This document shows, piece after piece, positions 1 through 9,200 of a stretch of DNA of 64,000 nt; the stretch's first letter is position 1, and each line of letters begins with the position of its first letter. The position numbers were made by a program, and so were the translations under genes. The notes below the pieces were generated by a model. The model ran no database searches and was not told the DNA's origin. It saw only the letters and a list, made by a program, of their open reading frames with translations. Source of the DNA: Daphnia pulex (Eukaryota; Arthropoda; Branchiopoda; Diplostraca; Daphniidae); the NCBI RefSeq assembly GCF_021134715.1, contig NC_060025.1, positions 186,001 through 250,000 of the forward strand, written 5' to 3'.

Positions 1-698
1 TGTAAAAAAAAATGTTTTACATAAATGAAAATATAAAAATGAATAAAGCATATCAATCTTTACCTTTTCTAAGAAGCACACTGAAAAGTTCATGATGACA
101 AAACCGTGAAAATGGAATTCACAGCAACCAACAGCATTACTCCACATGTTGAGATAAATTTCCTGATGCTAAAGAAAGTGTCATGAAGTATTGCAGTAGC
201 GTGGTGATAGGTGGTTCACTTCACACTCTTCATGTCACTGAAACTCTAAGGGGAAATGGGACAAGGAAATTCTCTACGTTATTTACAAATTAACACAAAT
301 TTACCTGTAAGAAATTTAACTCTACCTATCTCTTAGCTGGGTTGTCTTCTAAACCAAAGTAAAATCAGCGGAAACAACAAACATGCTGTTGCAGCATCTA
401 ATGGATGGAAATTGACTGAGCACTAAGTCAAGTAGTCAACTTGTTGGAATGACTGACAGTATGCATCTAGAATTTGAAGAAATAAGTTGGTACAATATAA
501 AAATAAGAAAAATAGGTAAAGATAAACCTACATAAGATACGAAGTAAAATTTGGTATTTGAAATCACAGGAATAAGTATAAATTAGCAACAATTTGTTTC
601 GCTCATTTCGCCTCGTTTCACCATGAAAGAACAACATCGACGACACTGGCGACATCTAGTACGAGTTTTGAATAATGCACAGTTAGTCACAGACAGAC

Positions 699-1024
699 AT
701 GGAAGACAGTCGTTCTTTTCAGAGCCTGATTGAAGTGATTGACGAATTTGGTAAATTGGTCCACCCATCAATGTGTGAAGTTCCCTTGATGGATTTAGTC
801 GTAATAATTAAAAAAACAAAATTGTTTTTGTTGTAGGCACCATGTTTTTGGCTGAGACACGAATTTTGATGCTGAAAGACTTGGAAACCATACTGTCGAC
901 CACGTCGAGAAGCTGAGTAACATTGTGCTTTTACAAAGGTAAAATTAACAATTAAACTGATTGAAATATATGTGGATCATAACATTTGTAATGTTTGAAT
1001 GCAGGCACCTCTTAATTAAAGGAA
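699..1024 (+). pseudogene. Possible small gene or gene fragment, unrecognised
   Basis: An ATG at 699 opens a frame starting MEDSRSFQSLIEVIDEF and running about 35 codons to a possible donor (GTC then GTAATA). A pyrimidine-rich tract ending TTGTAG precedes 837. Further on, a frame ending DHVEKLSNIVLLQ joins in phase across a typical 60-base intron (GTAAAA to TGCAG, about 943-1003) to a short end HLLIKGT and a stop. The first putative intron would be only about 36 bases, shorter than the 58-84 bp introns of TMEM26, and the middle segment has a stop in the frame needed to link both halves. I recognise no family. It may be a decayed copy or a chance assembly of ORFs. Confidence 0.18.
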
Positions 1025-1790
1025 CTTAAGCCATCCAATATAGGACTTCCATCAAATCGTGTAGGCTGCATGGAAGTCACATTTACCTTTGCTGTGAACA
1101 TCATGAACACATACACTATTTGAAGGTGACAATCTTATCCAGTTATAGATTTTAATTAAAATGTGATTAAGCTTTGCATTCATTGGTTAGTTTTAACATT
1201 TTGGGATTTCGTCAAGTCAACAGCTTCCTTCAGGGTTGTTTTCTGTTATGGATTATTTAAGGGGAGTTTGTTATATGCAAGAAAGGCAGATTCTGAAAGA
1301 AGTTTTGTTTATTTGTTCCACTGTAGAGTATCCTTTAAAGTTTAAATGAATTTGTATTTAAATCAGTCATCTAGTTTCATGTAAATTTATTAATTCAAGT
1401 TTCCACGATAGGTATAAGATAAAGTTGCCATATAATATTTGGGTTGAATATTTGAAGTGATATGTAGCATATTTTTTTAAAATTTCATACAGCATTTCCA
1501 ATGAAACTGAAGATTAATTTTACTTTGGTTATAGGTTCATGTTTACGTAGCAGTGGTGTTGCTGTCCAATGTGGCGTGTTGTTGCAGCCTATGGTGGTGA
1601 AAGATATCTACATCAAGTTGCTGTTCCTTGTGCATCCAAGGTGCTGGTTTTGTGCTACAGAAGTGACATCCAATATTGTCTTTGATTGCTATTTGTGTCT
1701 TTGCAGTTTACCTTTACATATTGAGAAGGAACAAAAAAAATAGTAATACGGGGAGGTTTATGTCAAACAAATAATAAACATGTCCAGCAT

Positions 1791-1819
1791 GGGGGAATGA
1801 GGAGGAAGTTGGGGTGGGG
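1791..1819 (+). other. G-rich block with possible G-quadruplex
   Basis: The plus strand has G runs of 5, 2, 2, 4 and 4 within 29 bases. A G-poor, C-rich stretch of about 140 bases on the same strand starts about 100 bases downstream (about 1900-2045). Formation of a quadruplex is inference. Confidence 0.3.
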
Positions 1820-2177
1820 TATTTGGTTATGATTTACTAAAAGAAGTGAGGTATATTTTTAATGAATATGCAGTACTTGGTGATAAAATCTGTTGTTAAC
1901 CTATACCTTCCTGTCATCCTATACCTTCCTCACTTACATATCCATCCCTCAAACCCCATAAGCACCAGCATCAAATCCCACATCCACTTACATCCATTCC
2001 TAAAACCTCACAATCTACAACATCAAATTCACACAATTGTTGTGTATCCATTATCAAATTTATATGTAAATAAATAAAATGCCATTGTATAAAATTGTGT
2101 AAACTATTTTAATTCCGGAACACATGCAAAATAAACAATTTATTAAACAGAGCGTCCGGTTCAAGACTATTTTTTTT

Positions 2178-2684
2178 GTGCGAGGCTTTTTAGTAAGCAA
2201 TCCGCCACACAATTTGACAAAAAGTGATAGTTTGTTTTCACAGAAATTGCGTCAGACGGTAAAAAAATTTCTAGTTCAAAAATCTCATGTAAAAATTAGC
2301 ATCTGGTCTACTGGTGCAAATTCCGGTTCATTAAGCTTGATTAATTTAGGTGATTGTGGGTAGCTAAAAAATTGAACTAATCCACTTTTTCTGAATATTT
2401 TGGTTTTAGATCACTTTGTTATTTTTGGATTTTCTTGTGATCTCTCTTCAAACTATTCTGAAAAAGCGAATTAGTTAAATTTTTTAGCTACCCACAATAG
2501 CTTTTAACACATCATCTAAATTAATCAAGCTTAATGAACCGGAATTTGCACCAGTAGACCAGATGCTAATTTTTACATGAGATTTTTGAACTAGAAATTT
2601 TTTTACCGTCTGACGCAATTTCTGTGAAAACAAACAATCACTTTTTGTCAAATTGGGTGGCGGATTGCTTGCTAAAACTCGCAC
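2178..2684. mobile_element. Foldback element with long imperfect inverted repeats
   Basis: The left arm (2178-2390) and right arm (about 2461-2684) are inverted copies of each other around a 70-base spacer. Both outer ends carry GTGCGAG, and both arms contain the same run through AAGCAATCCGCCAC and the AATTTGACAAAAAGTGAT motif. The arms differ by scattered substitutions and by about 14 bases present near 2504-2518 and absent from the left arm. Both strands therefore show a similar frame of 60-70 codons. I read this as a consequence of the inverted repeat, not as two genes. No transposase is visible and no target duplication could be assigned, so the superfamily is unknown. Confidence 0.7.
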
Positions 2685-2703
2685 ATGCAGTGTCGGCGTA
2701 GAT

Positions 2704-2807
2704 CCAGGGAGATTACCTGGAAATGGAAGAGGAGAGAAGAGTGCGAGGCAAGTTTTACTGGGGAGCGATTAGTCATACTAGGCTTCCGGGTTAGACTCAT
2801 GACCCTC
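2704..2807 (+). repeat. Copy 1 of a protein-derived repeat (GDYL module)
   Basis: This segment starts CCAGGGAGATTACCTGG and ends GACTCATGACCCTC. It matches the minus strand of 22142-22229. In one frame both copies encode GDYL-(E/D)-(M/I)-EEERRVRG-(K/Q)-FYW. Of six codon differences over that block, three are silent, which suggests descent from a coding sequence. The copy starts about 20 bases after the foldback element, and here the module runs on the plus strand although the neighbouring family unit (3000-4620) appears to run on the minus strand. Confidence 0.55.
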
Positions 2808-2999
2808 AGATCATGCGCCTTCCAAGTCCCCGTTCGACCAGAGCCCTCCCCTCCTCCTGGTTTCACAGCGGGTGAGTGACCACCGGCGGGCGTTGGTTAG
2901 TGGTTAGTTAGGGAAACGGGGCCACAGAAAAGAAGGGAGCCCAGAAATACTGTACACTTGTAATTTAATCTAACTACGCAATTTATCAGTCTTGGATTA

Positions 3000-4620
3000 C
3001 AGCATTCTCTCGTCGGTTTTCAGTTTCACGGAGTCCATGATCAGTAGTGAAGGATTACCCTGTAAGCAGAACCAACATTTAATCTGGATGACAATAATTT
3101 TCAATAAGACTGTAGCGACAAAAAGCAATACCTCAAATCAAGAGGGACTATGTAAGGAGCTTATTAGGGAGATTCAAGGGTAGCAGCCATTAGGTTAGCA
3201 AACTAGGGACCTTGACACCTTGTTGACTTTTCTGAAAGAACATAACTTTTCATAAAGTCTGTCATGCAAATTTAGGAACCTGAAGGTGAGAACCTGTAAA
3301 TAAAAAAATAAAAAAATGTTTTAAAAATAAGTAAAAGAATAATTAAACAGTTTTAAGTATATACTCACGCAATATTTTTCTCGCCAAAATCACCATCTCG
3401 TCCAAGGAAACGCCATCACACATCGCGAACATCCAAAAATCTAAAGGGTAAAACTCCGTGCTATGTTAACAGCAGGGTAGTAGAAGCAGATTGGGTAGTC
3501 GAATGATGCTTAAAAGATGTTCATGTAGGCCGCATCTTCTCGGTCATTACCTAAATGCTTAAATCAAGAAACAAAATGTAAACAAAATTTAAATTTAGTG
3601 ACATGACAATGAAGTTACACAGGTAACACCAATCAGCTTTCCTAAGCAATCCAGAAGATGGAATGAGTCAAGTTCGATGACAGAACGAATGATCCGCGTT
3701 CAACGTGTGGTAATTGCCTTGTTTTGGAGTGACAACAAGACATTTGGTCTTATAGACCATATCTAAATAAGAAACAAAACAATCGTTAAAATTGCTATTA
3801 GTATGACAATTTCTCTAAATTCAATGTAAACATAACTTATAATGATGATAGCATGATCACAATATTTAACCTCTTTTTTGTTGTTGACAAATAGGGAGAT
3901 TCAAGGGTAGCAGCCAATAACGGGTTAGCAAACAAGGAATCTTGTTGACTGTGAGTCCTTTATCTTGAAAGGAAATAACTTCTCATAAAGTCAGTCATGC
4001 CAATTTAGAAACCTGTAAATAAAACAAAAATTCATATTAGACTGCAATTAATAAAGTTCAGTAACATGACAAGTGAACTTACACATCAAACCACCAATCA
4101 GTTATCAAAGATTCTCTAGAAGACGGAATGAGAGTCCATGTTGGGGTCGGTGATCTAGCAAGTTCAATATAAACAGCCAATATAATTAAGATTAATCCTA
4201 ATGAAACATGAGAACAATATATGTTTTAGCATGAAATAAAGCTAGTGTTGGTTTTTACCTGTATCATTTCGATGACACATTCAGTAGAATACAATGAGTT
4301 TGAACAGAATAGTTGACGGTGGCTACACGACTTTCACGTTTCCTCTGACTGTAAGTTGATGAAAAACATTAAGGTTATCCAATAACATATACACGGAATA
4401 GATTAATAGAGCACATCACCGACAAGTTGCACACGAAATCACTCGAGTTTACCTATGAATTCAATGGTAATTTTCGAAGCTAGCTTAACGTTGACTGTTG
4501 ACTCCTCTTCTCACGTTCTGCTGACGATCGAATAAGCAAAGAAAATTTCGCGTTTTGGTGGCAAGAAAAGGTAATTTTTGCATGTAGTTCCATATTTGAC
4601 CGCTAGATGGCGTTGCGGTG
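3000..4620 (-). pseudogene. Tandem, decayed unit of an unrecognised multicopy family (locus A)
   Basis: Several blocks recur here and at 22745-23760. A block around 3365-3560 shares ACTCCGTGCTATGTTAACAG-like sequence and TTGGGTAGTCGAATGATGCT with 22800-22900. Blocks beginning GATTCAAGGGTAGCAGCC occur at about 3171 and 3897 and match 23128. Blocks at 3600-3668 and 4062-4138 (CCAATCAG, then GGAATGAG) repeat each other. On the minus strand the 3365 block ends in a GTGAGTAT donor, as does its relative at 22757, so these look like exons of a minus-strand gene. I found no long open frame and no known domain. The arrangement suggests about one and a half tandem copies. Confidence 0.45.
4600..4614 (+). 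promoter_or_regulatory. CTCF-like motif
   Basis: CCGCTAGATGGCGTT matches 13 of 15 positions of the general animal CTCF core (CCASYAGRKGGCRSY). It lies at the presumed upstream end of the locus A unit. A weaker GGCGGCGCTGCC stands at the equivalent place of locus B, near 23730-23745. Short motifs arise by chance, so this is only a candidate. Confidence 0.25.
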
Positions 4621-5738
4621 GAACTTTTTTTGTTTTGTTTTGAAACTTTTTTTTGTTATGGATTCGGCGTGCCAGTGTTTTATCTACCAGGGTATCTGGA
4701 AAAGAATAATAATTGCGGCTTTTTCAAAAATGATGCAAATTTTGTAATGACCTTTAAATTTTAAAGTAATCATTTGCTTGTTTAACCCTACCTATTGACA
4801 TCACAGTCTATGTGAGGGCAAAAATTGAAAGATGTTAATGAAATCGCCATTATTAAGATTACAATTATGGTTAACAATTTTATTGAAACAGTGACATCAT
4901 ACAAAATTAGTAACAGATTTATAGCAACGCTTGATGATAAATAAAACTGGACAAGAAAACGACTCCACTTATTAACGGGGTTAATATAATTAACAGAAAG
5001 TAAGCTAAAGCAACTATTGCGAACGCATCGTTGATCATAACCTAAAATTTAAAATGAGATCATTCCATTGAAATAACTTTTATTTTTTGAAACCCAGACG
5101 ATCGAGCTCAGCTTGAAAGAGGATGGACCAATTAAATTGTTAATAAAATAATTTTATTCGTTTGGAGTCAGACGTGAACCAAGGATTGAAGAGCCAAGCT
5201 AAACACTAATTAGTTTCTACACCCACAATAAACTTTCAAATGTTAAACGAGGAATACAATCTCATCCTGCGAGCGTATCAAGTTTGTCTAGTTCACTAAA
5301 TGAAACAAATCCGTCTTGGAGACAAAACTAAATATCAGAAATATCCGCTTTAAACATTATTTTCAACAGTAATCCAGATTTCCAGCAGTTCAATTTAATC
5401 TAATACTGATTAGTTTCCACCAATAAATGCTCAACTTTGAACGAGGAAATCTTATTGCTGGTTCGGGTTTCTTAATTTTCACTACATCAGTGCCTGCCTT
5501 TAAATCATTCCAGTGTAATGGATGAAATAGTTATCTTATCTCAATTGAAAAAATATACAAGAAAAAAGGGGGAATTTGACATTACCTGATTACACAAGAC
5601 CTGTGGTTTTGCTCCTTATGGGAGCAAGTTGGGTGACGGGAAGATGATCAAGAGAAATATAAAGTCAGTTAACTATCGGGGGTTATTATTTAGTTTAGCG
5701 TTCAGTCTGAGTGAAAATCTAAGTCGTCTAATAAAATG
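4621..5738. other. AT-rich spacer downstream of TMEM26
   Basis: No gene is visible. A direct repeat of about 60 bases is present: CTAATTAGTTTCTACACCCA with AATAAACTTTCAAATG near 5207-5242 resembles CTGATTAGTTTCCACCAATA near 5405-5440. No canonical minus-strand AATAAA was found just beyond 5739. Confidence 0.4.
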
Positions 5739-6263
5739 TTAGGGGCGAGTGTTGACTTTGATAATGGATGTCCCGTAAGACTTGTAATTATACAAGATGG
5801 CGTTTTCGTCGTACTGAGGAATGTCACGAGATTTGGGCGTGGTCGTGCTCGTCCTGGTGAATTTGGGTTTGAACGTTGTGCTAGCGAAGGCAGACTTAGT
5901 TATTGGTTGCATATGAAAGGCTTTAGTGGACTCGTTCGCCACCTTGATTCTCACTCTCTTGACCCAGTCGACAATCGTGTCTCCTTCCGGAATATCGCGG
6001 GTCGGTGGGCTCTCCGTTTCGGCCAAACGGATCCACCAAGGATCGATTGGAGCCACGGTGACGCCCGGTGGGCCTCGGCTGGGTTTGTGGCTAGCGTTGC
6101 GTCCCACGACTGTCGGACTAGTTGGGACACGAGTGTTCATGAGAGTGGCTTGACTGAAAATGACCAGTCCATCCGGATGGATGGCCGCGTACATAAACAA
6201 AATCGAAAAGCAAAGAATGACTAGGAAAACAAACATGAGGACCATGATGGCGAACAAGCGGCG
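5739..6263 (-). CDS. 174-codon in-frame extension of TMEM26 after a TGA-C stop, or a separate membrane-protein ORF
   Basis: Immediately after the predicted TMEM26 stop (TGA at 6266-6264, next base C) the same frame stays open for 174 codons to a stop at 5739-5741. It starts with two arginines, then a strongly hydrophobic segment (LFAIMVLMFVFLVILCFSI), followed by about 140 polar residues. These include two N-glycosylation sequons (NAS and NES) and Ser/Thr/Pro-rich stretches. The positive residues before the helix fit an inside-to-outside anchor. An ATG inside the helix (AIM-VLMF) could instead start an independent ORF of about 171 codons. A 162-codon frame on the plus strand is its antisense shadow. 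Which explanation holds cannot be decided from sequence alone. Confidence 0.5.
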   Translation of the reverse strand, partial: RRLFAIMVLMFVFLVILCFSILFMYAAIHPDGLVIFSQATLMNTRVPTSPTVVGRNASHKPSRGPPGVTVAPIDPWWIRLAETESPPTRDIPEGDTIVDWVKRVRIKVANESTKAFHMQPITKSAFASTTFKPKFTRTSTTTPKSRDIPQYDENAILYNYKSYGTSIIKVNTRP

Positions 6264-9200
6264 TCACGTCTGCCTGGAAACGGCTTCCAAATGGAATTCA
6301 TCCTCTCTCTCATCTTCACCGCCTAAACTGCAATTGTCCTGCCCGCCTTCGTCGTAGTCAACCGACGGCTCACGTCTACCTTTCCGATATTTAAATACAA
6401 CAACAAAGGTAATAAATAAAACAAAATCGGTTAGTGCCAACGACGCGTGTTCAATCAGCACCAGTTGCGTTGGATATGAAATATAACATGTGAGATGGGC
6501 ACGATGTGATGAATGGGTGATGGACGATTTCGAGTCAATTTTAATTCAATGACTCACTGACCTGCTGCTGCTACCACTGTTGGATTTGCGACTGGGACGA
6601 TTCGATTTGCTGGAACTGCGACTGACTCGCGTGGGACTGCTCAGCTCGCAAAGTTCAAGTTCCTGGAGATTGGATCCTTTGGAAGAACCTGGGATTGGTC
6701 GCCCTAGATCCCTTGGTCGGGCCGCTCCTCTTCGGCTCTCTTGGTCACGGCCATCTCGGCTAGGAGTCATGGCCCGTCCCGGCACCTGAATTTTTTTTCA
6801 ACTGTTTAATCATTCTTTAATTAAATTGCAATTAGTTAATTACTCGTTTCCCGTTGCCTTGCGATTCTCGAGCAGAAGCAGAGGAACCGGTAGAGTATCC
6901 GGTATCCTGGCGTGTCGTGCGCTTTTTGTCTTTCCTATTAATATTACAAAATAACAATTTTTGTAGGTGCACATGTTGAGTGTCTATTTCCTTACGATTG
7001 ATTGGTTGAACATCGACTGGACACTGAACGGTTGGTAGGTGATCTATTGAGTGGCTGCATGGGTACAGCTGCCTTGCGGGGCATTGGAACTGGGCGCCCT
7101 TGACTGGTTCCAGCTCTTGGTTTCGGTGACGGGATGGATCTCACTTCATCGACTGTGCCATAGCGACTGAAATGCGATACAATATAAGAAGATGATTCAA
7201 TAAGATTCATAGGTGAACATTGATACCTGTTGCCTCTTCGCTTTCTGTCTGCATTGAAAGCAGTTGTGGCCTTCTCCCTGGAATATTCCAGTTCGGGGGA
7301 ACTCTGCGATTCGACGTCATCGTTGACCTCTTCATTGTCGTTATCCTCTTCTTCTAAATTGCTGAGCCTTTCGGCTTCGAAATCCGACTCGATGTCGCCG
7401 ACCTCATCGCAACCTCCTCCCAAGTCGGCACTGAAACACGTCGACCGATCCGGACTGGAATCGATTTCCACCGACATTTCCGCCGTCACACTCAAATCGC
7501 CTGTCGATAATGACCGTCGTCTTCCCTGTGACAATACAAGAAAGTTCAATAACCCCAGATTTGATTTAAAAAGATGTTAATATTATTATTCTACCCTGGA
7601 ATATTGTCTCCATGACGTGTCGTTTTCGGTGTGAAGGAGAAAAGCGCCACTGTGGGCGGGACTTGGATAGACGGCGGCTCCATCGTCCTCGGAAGCCGTG
7701 CGCACTAATTTAGCCACGGCCCGTTTCGGCGGCAATTTCGAACCGCGGCTACCGCCGCTAACAGAACCGGGATTAACTTTGACGATCCTAGTACCGCGCA
7801 GATTTCGAGTCGAATCAACTCCGCCACCACCTGGAGAAGTGCCTCGCTTCTTGCTGGCATTGCTCGACAGTTGTTTGCCCGTCATCATTTCCCCTTGCTT
7901 GCTCGATTTGAATCCTTTGCGCTTTTCGGCGTGGACGACAATCAGCCGGTAGAACTGAAGAGTAATGACCAAGGTATTCTGTCAATAAGCCAAACGGTAT
8001 GTGATTATAAATTGCAGATCATTATTATATTGATGAAACGTATATACCTTGCAAGTGAAAAAAATGTTGGTTTCGCTGATAATTTTGTAGTGCAGAATCA
8101 GCAACAATCGAAAGATGAAAAAAGGGGCATCTTGCAAAATGATATTGATGAGGATGGACCAGACGTCGACGGAACAACAGACGTTTTTGGCCGTGTGGCA
8201 ACAGTTGTGTTTCTTTTCTTTCACCCGGACTTTGGCTTTCTTGGTTTTAGTCGGACTGGCCGTCAAGACCATGGTAAACTGAAGCAAACTCCACGACCAA
8301 ATGGCTAGGATAATGATACACAACACACGATTGCTGGCCACTTTATCGTCCTGCACGAGAGAAAAGATTCAATTATATTACCATTAGAATTCATTTTAAA
8401 ATAGAGAATCAACCTTGAACGAGTCGAAAAACTCGATAATGTCCGCTGCCGTTCCAATGTAAACCAACAGTAGCTGAGATAGTTGATCCCTTGTCAGATC
8501 ACCTTTTGGTAACAGCCACCGCCCAATGATGAGGATGAGCATCAGAAGCTGCTGGATGACGGTGGCCCATCTTTCTGCCGACAATGCTAAAGGAATCTTG
8601 ACACCCTGAAAAATAATGGCATGTGTAACATCACTAATAATGTGGCGGGTGTCAAACTCTACTGAAAATATACTTACAGCAATATCCGTGGAATTTGAAA
8701 GCTCCTCCGTGGTGCCATTCAACACCGACACCGATACATTAAGCCCTTCACGTTCTTCGAGTCGTTTGTCTAATTTGTCGAACTCGAGAAGCCAAATGGA
8801 CGGCACAACACTCGACAAGTAAAGAAAAACACTCGGGCAAAACCTTGAAAATAAATATTAACTTTTAAATAATAATGAACACTTGCATTTCCAATGTTAT
8901 CAGCAGTTCGTTTCGTTTGTAATCTTAAACTTCGTGGTTTCCTTTTGTAAAACTAAACGAAAGCAGACGACATTCTAACGTGCTTAAAAGTAATCCGATA
9001 GAAACAATTAAAAATCGACTAAGTTCTAAACCGCTTAAAAGTGGTTATGTTGGATGAATAAAATTTCTTTTGCGCTAGCTACTTAAACTTAGTCTGGGAA
9101 AGTGCGCTGACCAAATAAAACATGCGGAATAAATCTAAGTTAGATGAGCAGCAGCCTAGACGTCGTCTGCGCTTCCTTAATGAGTGCGACTTTCTTGGCC

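Larger units (their letters stand above)
1..2177. other. AT-rich region without a confident gene
   Basis: No convincing multi-exon gene is visible. The stretch holds one weak coding candidate (699-1024), a G-rich block followed by a G-poor block (1791-2045), and a short direct repeat of the motif CTATACCTTCCT near 1899-1931. Other open frames are short and have no recognisable domain. Confidence 0.5.

Noticed and set aside
2760..2850. tRNA-like sequence with GTTCGACC resembling a B box
   Set aside because: No cloverleaf with paired anticodon and acceptor stems could be drawn; the shared repeat explains the neighbouring sequence.
5736..6224. 162-codon plus-strand frame
   Set aside because: It is antisense to the 174-codon minus-strand frame, which has a membrane helix and continuity with TMEM26.
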